Shown here: one piece after another, positions 54,888 through 63,228 of the stretch
Numbering within the stretch: the stretch's first letter is position 1
Layout: the number at the start of each line of letters is the position of its first letter
Assembly: GCA_020635195.1 (NCBI GenBank)
Contig: JACKAG010000001.1
Span: 62,001-126,000, forward strand
Source: Deltaproteobacteria bacterium
GTDB lineage: Bacteria; Bdellovibrionota_B; Oligoflexia; Oligoflexales; Bog-1112
DNA: 64,000 bases
Reading direction: 5' to 3'
Notes under the pieces: model-generated
Told to the model about the DNA's origin: nothing
The model's database searches: none
The model's input: only the letters and a program-made list of their open reading frames with translations
Position numbers and translations under genes: made by a program

Positions 54888-55247
54888 TCGGATTAGCCCG
54901 AAAAGCCATCAGCATAATATCATCTGCACGGATGATGCTGAGAAACATTATTGTGGAAAGTCGCCCCGCCCGAATAAATCTTTCTCTAAATCCCCTATTT
55001 TGTAGATGTCAGGACAAATTTCCTGTAAGGGTATTCAGGAGCATTTCTTTGGGAGCGCTTAGCTAGCTACCTGAGGGAGCTCTATGGGTACGTAAAAAAA
55101 GCGATTGGGATGTTTCCGGATTTTTCCGGCTAACGGGGGAACATCTGGCAAGTGGGCTGCTCTGTTGTAGCTTGATCGTGTAACAGAACATCTCATGCCT
55201 GCAGTCAGATTCCCATGGACTTCAGTTGCATTGAAGGGTTGTTCGTT
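54888..55247 (+). other. Intergenic region upstream of lexA
   Basis: 360 bp without a gene. It should contain the lexA promoter and, if autoregulated, a LexA operator. CTGT ... ACAG-like halves occur near 55162-55186, but the spacing does not suit known LexA boxes. Nothing else is clear. Confidence 0.3.
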
Positions 55248-55934
55248 ATGGCTAAAGCTCCTCCTAAGCTTACAGAAATCCAGGAAAAAGCACTTAACTT
55301 CATCCGATCGTCACGGGAGAGGACCGGAACCTCTCCGACCTTACGGGAACTTTGTGCTTATATGGGCTATTCTGCAATTGGTTCTGCACAGGATCTGGTG
55401 GCCGCATTGCGCCGCAAAGGTTTTTTGCAGACTCCGCAGAAGCAGTCTGCACGGTCTCTGATACTGACTCCAAAAGCAATTGCCCTGAAAGAACCCAGCC
55501 ACCAGAGCACAAATAATACTTATGTGGTCCACTGTATTGGTTCAGTGCCGGCTGGTGATCCTCTTGAAGCTGTTGAGGAGCGTACAGGAACTCTGAGAAT
55601 GTCTGTTAATATGTTTCCCCGCCCCTATCCTGAACCGGAAACGATGTTTGCGCTTCAGGCGAGTGGGGACAGTATGCTGGATGCAGGAATTCTCGACGGA
55701 GACTGGCTGGTGGTTAATCGCCAGGCTGAGGCGGAGCAGGGTGATATCGTTGTCGCCCGCCTTGGGGGTGATGTTACGGTTAAGCGTCTTATGAAAGATC
55801 GTCTGGGTTGGTATCTGAAGCCAGAAAATAATGCATATGCGATTCTGCGTCCTAATCTTGGAAAAGCACTTGAGATTGTGGGGAAGGTGATTGCGCTTCA
55901 GCGGGTCCTGAATCTTTCCCCTGCTCTGAACTGA
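55248..55934 (+). CDS. lexA: SOS repressor LexA
   Basis: ATG 55248 with GAAGGG 8 nt upstream is chosen; ATG 55215 would add 11 residues. 228 residues. The N-terminal winged helix is LTEIQEKALNFIRSSRERTG, PTLRELCAYMGYSAIGSAQDLVAAL; the second helix departs from the enterobacterial one, so a different operator is expected. Self-cleavage at Ala102-Gly103 in SVPAGDPLEA, nucleophile Ser142 (SGDSMLDAGI), Lys179 (GDVTVKRL). RecA filaments trigger cleavage, which derepresses DNA-repair genes. Intact. Confidence 0.95.
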   Translation: MAKAPPKLTEIQEKALNFIRSSRERTGTSPTLRELCAYMGYSAIGSAQDLVAALRRKGFLQTPQKQSARSLILTPKAIALKEPSHQSTNNTYVVHCIGSVPAGDPLEAVEERTGTLRMSVNMFPRPYPEPETMFALQASGDSMLDAGILDGDWLVVNRQAEAEQGDIVVARLGGDVTVKRLMKDRLGWYLKPENNAYAILRPNLGKALEIVGKVIALQRVLNLSPALN

Positions 55935-56116
55935 TGTTCAGAGCCGTTTGTGTGTCAGCATCATAAGAAGATGGTTCAAAGGTTAGTAAAAAACGAAAGC
56001 GTTTGAAGAGTTCTGATAAACGAGAGTCGGAGCTTGTGTTTTTTCTGAGGCTGAGTTAAAGGAATCTGGTTTTTGCGGAGCCTGGCGATTTGAGCAGGCA
56101 AAAAAGGATTAAATAT

Positions 56117-56608
56117 ATGGACATCCTTTCATTATTAAAAGCAGAGAGAGAAAGTCTTTTGCAGATTTTGCTGGATACTGAGGAGCAGGAAGCCTCAGGC
56201 TCTGCTCTGAGCATCTTATTCTGGCCAATGGAAGAAGCAATCAGGCTATCCATCAGGACTGAGCGGGATTTTCTTTATCCTGAAATTAGTGAACTGCTGC
56301 CAAATGCCGCAAAGCTGACAGAGCTTGGACAGCAGCAACATGAGAGAATTGAATTTCTTCTTGAGATGCTTACAGGCTCTCTGCAAGATCATCAGGAAGC
56401 GAGCTGCCAGGATGCCTGGGGCAGGCTGAAATCTGAGATCTTATTGCATATCCGTCATCAGCAAGAACGGATTATGCCGGAGATGAGGGCTCTGATTCCG
56501 ACACAAGATCGCGAAGATCTTGCTGAAATTCTCCAGGATCTTCGTCTCGAATGGACAGAGTCGGGTCTGTACCGGCCTAAGGCACAGCTTGTCGCCTGTT
56601 CCGGCTGA
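56117..56608 (+). CDS. Hemerythrin-like helical protein lacking some metal ligands
   Basis: ATG 56117 has AAAAGGA upstream and is preferred over TTG 56090. A 163-residue four-helix protein. The pattern (RTERDFLYPEI; QQQHERIEFLLEML; LLHIRHQQERIMPEM) resembles hemerythrin HHE domains, in which H..E..LYP and H...E..xFP hold the di-iron site. The first-helix His (usually LKxDH, here LKAERE) and the next His (here IRTERD) are missing. Iron binding is thus doubtful; it may be a degenerate regulator or sensor. Weak assignment. Confidence 0.5.
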   Translation: MDILSLLKAERESLLQILLDTEEQEASGSALSILFWPMEEAIRLSIRTERDFLYPEISELLPNAAKLTELGQQQHERIEFLLEMLTGSLQDHQEASCQDAWGRLKSEILLHIRHQQERIMPEMRALIPTQDREDLAEILQDLRLEWTESGLYRPKAQLVACSG

Positions 56609-56738
56609 TTGTCCTTGACTATCGTGTTTAGCTGATATAATTAAGGACTCTTTACGGAGCGTAAGCCTGTCGATCGATAATGATCAGCCAGGACAGGGCA
56701 CGCTGCGGGATTTCCGAAAAATTTTACGGGTTGTTATC

Positions 56739-57218
56739 ATGCAAAATCATCTTATCGCTCAGTTTGAAGAGCGCATGTTTCCAAAAACCAGAACGCACCC
56801 GAAGTTCAGGCCAGGGGACACTATCCGGGTTAAGTATAAAATTGAAGAGTCAGCAAAGGCAGCTGGGGGCGAAAAGAAATTCCGCATTCAGACCTTTGAA
56901 GGTGTGTGCATTCGCTTTAAAAAGGGCTCTGTCGAGTCATCCTTTACCGTACGTAAAGTTGCAGCGAATAGTGTTGGGGTAGAGCGGATTTTTCCATTAT
57001 CTTCTCCTTATGTAGATAGTATTGAAATCCTTGCCGGTGGTAAAGTTCGTCAGGCCCGTCTCTATTATCTTAGGGATCTTCGTGGTAAATCTGCCCGAAT
57101 CAGAAGCCGCCGACTTCCGTCAGACACGATGATGGAAACTGTCATCCATAGCTCTGATGCTGCTGCACATACGGCTATCGACAATAGTGAGAATAAAAAG
57201 AAAAAAAAGAAAAAGTAA
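56739..57218 (+). CDS. rplS: 50S ribosomal protein bL19
   Basis: bL19 motifs: PKFRPGDTIRVKYKI, FRIQTFEGVCIRFKKGS, SFTVRKVAANSVGVERIFPL, YVDSIEILAGGKVRQARLYY and LRGKSARI. At 159 residues it is longer than the usual 115-130 because of a C-terminal tail ending in seven lysines. The protein lies at the 30S-50S interface. It is not with trmD/rimM here, but the yraN-rnhB-rplS neighbourhood is common; yraN and rnhB follow on the opposite strand. Confidence 0.96.
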   Translation: MQNHLIAQFEERMFPKTRTHPKFRPGDTIRVKYKIEESAKAAGGEKKFRIQTFEGVCIRFKKGSVESSFTVRKVAANSVGVERIFPLSSPYVDSIEILAGGKVRQARLYYLRDLRGKSARIRSRRLPSDTMMETVIHSSDAAAHTAIDNSENKKKKKKK

Positions 57219-57362
57219 TCTGATCGCTGCTGGCCCCGCCCTTCCGGGCTTTGCAGAATGATCTGCTTCTGCATGTGTGTGCCTCTGTGACTGCGCGATG
57301 ACCTGTCTTGCCGGATTGCCTTTTGTATACTGGTAGTTACGCGGCCGGACAGGACTGATTTC

Positions 57363-57737
57363 TCAGGAGAGTTCTGCTGCGTCAGTAAAATAATGGCAAA
57401 AGAACTGAGGAGGGAGGCCGCTGACCAGAGCCAGGTCCAGTCGGATAGAGTCCGGGCCAGCTCTGTTTCTGTAGTGAGAGCTCAGAAAATGTCGGACCCC
57501 GGTTTTCAGCGCGTTTTTTTTGCTCTGCGGGAGTAATTCGCTGATGACACTTGTGGATTTCCGGTACTTAACTTCCACAACTACAAGATTTTTCTGGTCG
57601 ATCATGACCAGATCCAGCTCGAAAGAGCGCCCCCGGTAGTTTCGGGCCACGATCGTCCATCCTGCCTTTTCTAAGCAGTCCTTTACATAACTTTCTGCTT
57701 TGCGGCCAATAGCCTGAGCCTGGTGAGAAGCTGTCAT
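57363..57737 (-). CDS. YraN family (UPF0102) putative endonuclease-like protein
   Basis: 124 residues: IGRKAESYVKDCLEKAGWTI, ARNYRGRSFELDLVMIDQKN, LVVVEVKYRKSTS. E-D-ExK residues of the PD-(D/E)XK nuclease fold are visible (E..., LDLVM, EVK). Biochemical role is not established. It lies 18 bp downstream of rnhB, the usual arrangement, so they are co-transcribed. Confidence 0.88.
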   Translation of the reverse strand: MTASHQAQAIGRKAESYVKDCLEKAGWTIVARNYRGRSFELDLVMIDQKNLVVVEVKYRKSTSVISELLPQSKKNALKTGVRHFLSSHYRNRAGPDSIRLDLALVSGLPPQFFCHYFTDAAELS

Positions 57738-57755
57738 CTGATCTTTTCCGGGCTT

Positions 57756-58403
57756 TTATGAGAGGGCGGCCACCATCCTGCTGATGGGAGCGAAGTTTTT
57801 TCGATGCAGGGGGCAAATGCCATTTTTTCTGATGGCTTCAAGGTGCTTTGCGGTTCCATAACCTACGTGGGTGTTAAATCCATAATCGGGATACAGGATA
57901 GCCTGTTCTGCCATAAACTGATCTCTCGCGACTTTTGCCAGAATCGAAGCAGCAGCAATATTGTAGCAGGTCTGATCACCCCGGATCACCCACTCTTGTT
58001 TTCCGCTGTAACCGGCGAGGGGGCGTTGTCCGTCGATCATCAGATAGTCTGAGGGGACAGAAAGGGACTGAAGGGCTTTGAGCATAGCGCCGAAGGTTGC
58101 CGCAACAATCCCCTGTCTTTCGATCTCTTCACTCGAGCTCCAGCCTATGGAAAAATCCAGAGCCAGTTCCTCTGTGATTTTGGGGGCGATTTTACTGCGC
58201 TGGGCTGCTGACAGGGTCTTTGAATCGCGTATCAAATTTCTGGCGGAGCTGTCGAGCTGCTTCAGTCGCTCATAATCGAGAATAACAGCTGCGGCATAGA
58301 CCGGGCCGGCAATACAGCCACGTCCGACCTCGTCTATTCCTGTAAGATGCGAATACTGCCGGAGGAGCTGAGATTCTCTCTGGCCTTTGACGGGATTACG
58401 CAA
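57756..58403 (-). CDS. rnhB: Ribonuclease HII
   Basis: 215 residues: LTGIDEVGRGCIAGPVYAAA (catalytic Asp-Glu), DSKTLSAAQRSKI, YLMIDGQRPLAGYSGKQEW, IAAASILAKVARDQFM and GYGTAKHLEAIRKNGICPLH. It removes RNA/DNA hybrids and single ribonucleotides misincorporated into DNA. The start is TTG 58403, overlapping the trxA stop region by 8 bp; no ATG is available upstream of the DEVGRG motif. Confidence 0.94.
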   Translation of the reverse strand: MRNPVKGQRESQLLRQYSHLTGIDEVGRGCIAGPVYAAAVILDYERLKQLDSSARNLIRDSKTLSAAQRSKIAPKITEELALDFSIGWSSSEEIERQGIVAATFGAMLKALQSLSVPSDYLMIDGQRPLAGYSGKQEWVIRGDQTCYNIAAASILAKVARDQFMAEQAILYPDYGFNTHVGYGTAKHLEAIRKNGICPLHRKNFAPISRMVAALS

Positions 58404-58725
58404 GGGCTTTATCCAGCATGGAAGCGATTTTGCTTTTTGGCTGAGCTCCGGCTACGGAGTCAACGACCTGCCCGTCCCTGAAAACCACAAGATAAGGGAG
58501 AGCTCTGACACCATAGTTGGTGGGGACATGTTTATTTTCATCGACGTTCATTTTCGCAATGGTCACACGCCCATGGTATTCCTCAGCAAGGGCTGCTAGT
58601 GTCGGGCTCAGGGCGCGGCAGGGACCACACCAGGGGGCCCAGAAATCGACCAGAACAGTCCCGGCGGGTTTCAGTACGGTATCTTCAAAACTATCATCAT
58701 TCACTTCGATTGTATGTTCAGACAT
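58396..58725 (-). CDS. trxA: Thioredoxin
   Basis: ATG 58725 with GGAG upstream gives a 109-residue protein; the frame extends to 58833 but lacks a reason for it. Catalytic WCGPC is at 32-36 (VDFWAPWCGPCRALSPTLAA), then KMNVDENKHVPTNYGVRALP with the cis-Pro and VVFRDGQVVDSVAGAQPK. It reduces cytosolic disulfides (ribonucleotide reductase, peroxiredoxins) with thioredoxin reductase. The two hypothetical genes upstream are on the same strand. Confidence 0.95.
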   Translation of the reverse strand: MSEHTIEVNDDSFEDTVLKPAGTVLVDFWAPWCGPCRALSPTLAALAEEYHGRVTIAKMNVDENKHVPTNYGVRALPYLVVFRDGQVVDSVAGAQPKSKIASMLDKALA

Positions 58726-58825
58726 GGTGACTCCGCATCTTTTCGTTAAAAGCAGCTGCCATCCTTTTTTTTGACAGGCATAAAAAGGATACCTTTTCCC
58801 GGGCAAAATGGAAACCTGATGCCTT

Positions 58826-59107
58826 TTATGCATGTATGGCTGAAGGAGGGATGTTGCTGTGATTGAGGCGCTTCATGACCCGCTTGTGAAATAATTTTAA
58901 TGGTAACGGACGTTTCTGGCTTCCCTGAGGAGGCATGATATCGTCGAGAATACAGAGCAGCCTGTCAGGGTCCGGAGTGTAGCTAAGCCAGTTACGAATC
59001 TGCCGGAAGTCATCCGGAGACAGTGAGACGCCAATGCCTCTTCTTACAATAACAAAGCGGGCGATCAGCTCATCCGGAGTCAGAGAGTCAAGCTCGAGCT
59101 CATTCAA
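58826..59107 (-). CDS. Small unknown protein
   Basis: 93 residues, helical and charged (LTPDELIARFVIVRRGIGVS; DFRQIRNWLSYTPDPDRLLC; LKLFHKRVMKRLNHSN). No membrane segment or known motif. Its ATG overlaps the upstream gene by 8 bp, so it is co-translated with it. Unknown family. Confidence 0.6.
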   Translation of the reverse strand: MNELELDSLTPDELIARFVIVRRGIGVSLSPDDFRQIRNWLSYTPDPDRLLCILDDIMPPQGSQKRPLPLKLFHKRVMKRLNHSNIPPSAIHA

Positions 59108-59630
59108 GGGCAGATGTTCCTTTCAGGGTGCGGACAGCCAGAGATACCTTTTCCAGCTGTTCGTCGAGGCTGTTCAGACTATGCTCATAACGCTTCAGTT
59201 CATGCAGATGATCATGGATACGCAGAAGGTTGGCGATCCTGATGGGTAGAGACGCGATATGATCAGGATGGATTATATCAAAATACCAGTTCATCTGAAT
59301 GGCTTTTTGGGTCACAGGCTGAAGAGCGGGCCATAAAACAGTGGACAGGATCATTGCAGGTATCCAGATATCACCCTGTTTGGTGATGCTGCGACTGAAC
59401 TGATCCAGCCAGTCAGAAAAATGCCCGGAGACTATGCTGCGGGCATCTACGATCAGAAGATCAGCTTTCAGGCGTGCAGGATCGCGGAGGCCGCTCAGAG
59501 AGATAAACTCTGACTCACCCAGGAGCTGAATCTGCTTTTCCAGGTGGATGCGGATGCTATCCAGAGATTGTGATTCAAAGTTGCAGTAGCAAAACTTCAG
59601 CTTTCGGGCAAACACAGGGGCAGCGGTCAT
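59100..59630 (-). CDS. Unknown protein with a pseudo-receiver-like domain
   Basis: 176 residues. Strand-helix alternation (KLKFCYCNFESQSLDSIRIH; LKADLLIVDARSIVSGHFSD; WIPAMILSTVLWPALQPVTQ; WYFDIIHPDHIASLPIRIAN) resembles a response-regulator receiver in which LLIVDARS sits at the phosphorylation strand, followed by a coiled coil (YEHSLNSLDEQLEKVSLAVR). No adjacent output domain is found. It may be a regulatory scaffold. Divergent from the GHMP kinase, 116 bp apart. Confidence 0.5.
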   Translation of the reverse strand: MTAAPVFARKLKFCYCNFESQSLDSIRIHLEKQIQLLGESEFISLSGLRDPARLKADLLIVDARSIVSGHFSDWLDQFSRSITKQGDIWIPAMILSTVLWPALQPVTQKAIQMNWYFDIIHPDHIASLPIRIANLLRIHDHLHELKRYEHSLNSLDEQLEKVSLAVRTLKGTSALE

Positions 59631-59746
59631 CTGAGTCCTCCCGGATGGTTCGGCTTGAGTGCTTCGGTGCTATGATTGGCGGTAGGCCAGAGTGCTGGTC
59701 GGCGTATATCTGCCAGACAATTCCTGTGACTGAGGAGATTTTATCT

Positions 59747-60787
59747 GTGAGAGAAGAAATCATCGCCCATGCTCCGACACGTGTTGACCTGATTGGCGGA
59801 ACTCTCGATATCTGGCCAATATACTCCGTCCTGCCGTCGGCAGCTACTATCAATATCGGAATTCCTCTTTTTGCCAGGGTTAAGGTCAGACTCTGTGATG
59901 AACCGTTTTTTCATATCCGGAGCCTGGATCAGGGAAAAGAGATTCGTGGGCATTGGCAGGATGTTCTGGCGGATGAAGGGGCCCTTCCGCTGGCAGCGCT
60001 GGTTCTCAGAGAGTTCTGGCGGGAAGATCTTCCGGGGCTTGATATAGAGATGAAGGCAGAGTCTCCACAGGGGGCTGGCGTCGGAGGGTCTTCATCTCTT
60101 GCGATTTGTCTTGCAGGGGCGCTCTCTAAAGTGAAGGAAATGTGCTCGTCTGATTCTTTTCCGGCAGAAGAAGAACTGGTCCGTGTTGTGACAGGTCTGG
60201 AAACCAGGCTTTTGCATACCCCGACAGGAACCCAGGACCATTGGGCAGCCCTCCGTGGAGGGCTGAATCTGATCCGTTATTCTCCGGGAGGACCGTTGGT
60301 AGAGACGATCCGTCAGGACCCCTTTCAGGACAGTCCATGGTCGATGATTCTTTGTGATAGCGGTAAATCCCGCTGCTCCGGAATCAACAACTGGCATGTT
60401 TTCAGGGCTTTTTTTGACGGAGATGTGGAAGTTGTCGCAAAATTCCAGGAGATTGCCCGACTTAGTACAGCAGCTTTAGCGGCGGCAGAACGAGGGCAGA
60501 TGGACGGTGTTCTGGAGCTGAGTCACCAGGAATGGCTGGTGAGAAAAACGTTGGCAAAAGAGATTGAAACAGATGAAAGCAGATATCTGGATCAGATCAG
60601 CCAGCAAGAAGGTGCGCTGTTCAGCAGGATTTGTGGTGCCGGAGGAGGGGGGGTTATGGCGATTTTTGTTCCGAAAGAAAGAGAAGCTTCTGTGAGAGCC
60701 AGGCTCGGCTCTGCTGGTGCCCGCCTTTATCCTTCAGAGGTTTGTATTCGTGGGCTTGTTTTTTCTGAAAAAAACGAGTCTGCCTGA
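59747..60787 (+). CDS. GHMP-family sugar kinase (heptose/fucose kinase-like)
   Basis: A GTG start at 59747 with GAGGAG upstream is preferred over an ATG at 59570. 346 residues. EIIAHAPTRVDLIGGTLDIW is the APxRxxLxGxxxD substrate motif, ESPQGAGVGGSSSLAICLAG the ATP-binding motif 2 and CGAGGGGVMAIFV motif 3. TPTGTQDHWAALRGGLNLI is typical of the D-glycero-D-manno-heptose-7-phosphate kinase-like clade, so a phosphosugar for cell-surface glycans is likely. It overlaps the convergent FecR-domain gene by 61 bp at its 3' end. Confidence 0.8.
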   Translation: MREEIIAHAPTRVDLIGGTLDIWPIYSVLPSAATINIGIPLFARVKVRLCDEPFFHIRSLDQGKEIRGHWQDVLADEGALPLAALVLREFWREDLPGLDIEMKAESPQGAGVGGSSSLAICLAGALSKVKEMCSSDSFPAEEELVRVVTGLETRLLHTPTGTQDHWAALRGGLNLIRYSPGGPLVETIRQDPFQDSPWSMILCDSGKSRCSGINNWHVFRAFFDGDVEVVAKFQEIARLSTAALAAAERGQMDGVLELSHQEWLVRKTLAKEIETDESRYLDQISQQEGALFSRICGAGGGGVMAIFVPKEREASVRARLGSAGARLYPSEVCIRGLVFSEKNESA

Positions 60788-62199
60788 AACAGGATTCCAA
60801 GAGTCATGCGGAAGGCTCTGAACTTTCGGGATGGCAGGTGCATTGTACGGAATTCACCTGGTTCTGCTTCTGCATGAAAGGCGAAATGTTCTGTAAAAGG
60901 CCAGATCAACCCAAGGCTGAGACCCCCTCCGATGACTCTTCCAATATTGCGATCGTTGTGATAGCCACCTTCCTCCGGAGGAGGGCGGTGCTCTCCAAAC
61001 AGCTCAAAACGGGACATGATATTGATGTGCAAATGAGTTGTCAGAAAGAGAGCTCTGGTTGGCATGAACCAATAACCGATTCCCGCTGAAAGCATTTCTC
61101 CATCTGCATTGTAAACCTGGAAGTCGGGTTCTCCGAAATGATGACGGCCATCGTCGATATCGAATTTTGAAAATCTCATGCGGATACTGACAGGAATGCC
61201 ACTGTCTCGCAGAGGCAGGTACTCACCTAGAATATTGACAGAGCCCATGGACAGAGAGGGATGCTGTCCGGGGTCTTCAGGAATTTCTATTTCCCCTGGC
61301 CCCCGGGAAATGCTCAATCCGCCAAGCAGAGTTGGTGTTCTGAGCTCTCTTTGTATAAAAGGGGGTGGAACTTTCACTTTTGCATGCGGGATGATTTTTT
61401 TGCTGAGTTTTGTCAGGTGCGGGTCATCCGGGATCATGTTTTTGCTCAACTGGCTGATCTTTGTCAGCTGCTCAGGGCGTATCGGGACAGGAGCGGAGGG
61501 CAGCAGAGATTTTATGTCTGAGAGAGCCTCTTTGTCATGGATTCTGGTGAGATGTTCCGGTGGATTCATCACCTCAGATGTCATTCCGGCAGAAACCTTC
61601 TGTTCTTTCTGAAACAGGGCCGGAATTGCGCTTCGCAGGCTTATCTCTCCTGTCAGAACGCTGATCACGGTTTTTGCCTGATCTGTCGTCATCACAAAGT
61701 CGGTGCCTCTGACACCCAGTACAGAGGATCGGGTTCTGAACTCCGGCAGAGCCTCCTGTCTGTCAGGATCTTTCAGAATGAGGGCTCTGAGGGAACCAAA
61801 AATCAGGTCAATTGTATCTGGCGATGTGGCGGGTTTACTAAGAAACTGACGCCCCAGCCGTATACTGCTGCCTGATGCCAGGACCAGTGTGTATGCGTTA
61901 CGGAAGCTTGCTCTGAGCTGGCAACCTTTATAGCATACAATTGTATCCTGAAGTTGAAGAGAGGCTCCTGTTTTGGCTGGGCGGCTTTTCCAGTAGTAAC
62001 TTTCGTGCAAAACTCTGGTCGGATCTCCCTGTGGCAGGAATTCTTCGGGCTCTGATAAGATCATAGCCTGCCCTTTCAGAGCGCGGATGGAGCCAATTAC
62101 CGGGCGTTCGCGCGCATTCAGGTGAGAATATTCTGTCAAAAGAAAGGAAGCTGTCAGCAATGGGAGGAACAGGTATGGAGCTACAGAGCGTCTCATCAA
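60727..62199 (-). CDS. Exported FecR-domain protein, possible surface/OM barrel
   Basis: 490 residues. The signal peptide is SVAPYLFLPLLTASFLLTEY. Residues 50-220 form a FecR domain (LQLQDTIVCYKGCQLRASFR; RTRSSVLGVRGTDFVMTTDQ; VISVLTGEISLRS), a periplasmic carbohydrate- or protein-binding beta domain. A proline-rich linker follows (PSAPVPIRPEQLTK; HAKVKVPPPFIQRELRTPTL). The C-terminal 150 residues have alternating aromatic strands and end in a FQADSF-type stretch, so a beta-barrel or OM-bound tail is likely (GIGYWFMPTRALFLTTHLHI; VIGGGLSLGLIWPFTEHFAF). The 3' end overlaps the GHMP kinase gene by 61 bp on the other strand. Confidence 0.7.
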   Translation of the reverse strand: MMRRSVAPYLFLPLLTASFLLTEYSHLNARERPVIGSIRALKGQAMILSEPEEFLPQGDPTRVLHESYYWKSRPAKTGASLQLQDTIVCYKGCQLRASFRNAYTLVLASGSSIRLGRQFLSKPATSPDTIDLIFGSLRALILKDPDRQEALPEFRTRSSVLGVRGTDFVMTTDQAKTVISVLTGEISLRSAIPALFQKEQKVSAGMTSEVMNPPEHLTRIHDKEALSDIKSLLPSAPVPIRPEQLTKISQLSKNMIPDDPHLTKLSKKIIPHAKVKVPPPFIQRELRTPTLLGGLSISRGPGEIEIPEDPGQHPSLSMGSVNILGEYLPLRDSGIPVSIRMRFSKFDIDDGRHHFGEPDFQVYNADGEMLSAGIGYWFMPTRALFLTTHLHINIMSRFELFGEHRPPPEEGGYHNDRNIGRVIGGGLSLGLIWPFTEHFAFHAEAEPGEFRTMHLPSRKFRAFRMTLGILFQADSFFSEKTSPRIQTSEG

Positions 62200-62374
62200 T
62201 AACCCTCTCCGTATTTTCCGGTCAACTGCAAACAGAAGCCGGAAAGGTGATTCTGGACCATTTTGATGATGCTATCTGCTGTCCGGATTAACGAATGTAC
62301 CGGGATAGTCTTCAGCATCCCTCTTTACAGGATACACTGCCCGGTCACGAAAGCTGAAGAAGCCTGGAAGATAT

Positions 62375-62860
62375 TCAGTGATGCAGGGATGTCATGAGGT
62401 AGGTTTGCAGACCTAGTCTTTCAATATGTCCCAGCTGTTGCTCCAGCCAGAATGTATGATCTTCCTCAGTGTCTTTCAGCAGGCGAGTAAAAATATGGCT
62501 CGTCGTAAAATCCTGTGCGGTTTCACAGTATGTAATGGCTTTTCGCAGATGGTCGGCGACTTCGTATTCAAGGGCGAGGTCGTTTTTCATCATATCAGGA
62601 ACTGTCGTTCCTACGCGAAGAGCTGCTGTCTGCCGGAGTTCAGGCTTTCCTCCCAGAAACAGGATTCTTTCCATGACCAGCCTTGCATGGGTTTCTTCAT
62701 CGTTCATTTCATGAATCACTCTGTCGTAGAGGCGTGTATATCCCCAGTCCTGATACATCATGGCATGAATGAAAAACTGATCTCTCGCGGCTAATTCCAT
62801 CGCCAGGATCTGATTTAAAAAGTCAATGATGGCCTGTTTATCTTTCTGACTTCCTGGCAT
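62375..62860 (-). CDS. bfr: Bacterioferritin-like iron-storage protein
   Basis: ATG 62860 with AGGAAG upstream is taken; 62905 adds 15 residues without a reason. 161 residues, gapless against my memory of E. coli Bfr over the first helices: FLNQILAMELAARDQFFIHA, WGYTRLYDRVIHEMNDEETHARLVMERILF. The di-iron ligands (E in AMEL, DEE..H, DLALEYEVAD, DTEEDH) are all there. The haem-binding Met (EMKHAD in E. coli) aligns with Glu (DEETHA), so it may be haem-free. It oxidises and stores iron. Single gene between FecR and MltD-like genes. Confidence 0.88.
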   Translation of the reverse strand: MPGSQKDKQAIIDFLNQILAMELAARDQFFIHAMMYQDWGYTRLYDRVIHEMNDEETHARLVMERILFLGGKPELRQTAALRVGTTVPDMMKNDLALEYEVADHLRKAITYCETAQDFTTSHIFTRLLKDTEEDHTFWLEQQLGHIERLGLQTYLMTSLHH

Positions 62861-62905
62861 TGATGCTTCCTTAGTCTTTGATATGATGGCTGATACACTC
62901 AGCAC

Positions 62906-63228
62906 TTATTCTTCTTTGCTGACTTTACGATTCGGAAAAGGCCCTGCGGGAACCATGTCCGGCAGGAGAGGTCTGACCTTATGACAAGCCGCTATTAAAT
63001 TCAAGCATGGACAGTTTGCTTTTCATTCGGGCTGGCTCATCTGGCTATTAAAAGGCGATGCTAACAGCGATTTCTGCTTTTTTCACTGGTTCTTTGCAGG
63101 TTATACTAACTTTCCTGGGTCTGGAGCAGCGCAGCATTCAGGGCAGGCGGGACAACAATACCACAGCCAGCGTGGATTCCCGGGCTCAGCTGGTTGAAGG
63201 AGGATGGCTGCCGCGAGGTTTAAGTATT
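62906..63228 (+). other. Intergenic region upstream of the MltD-like gene
   Basis: About 320 bp with no gene seen. GGAGGAT occurs at 63199-63205, but it is too far from the MltD-like ATG to serve it. No promoter of strong match. Confidence 0.3.
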
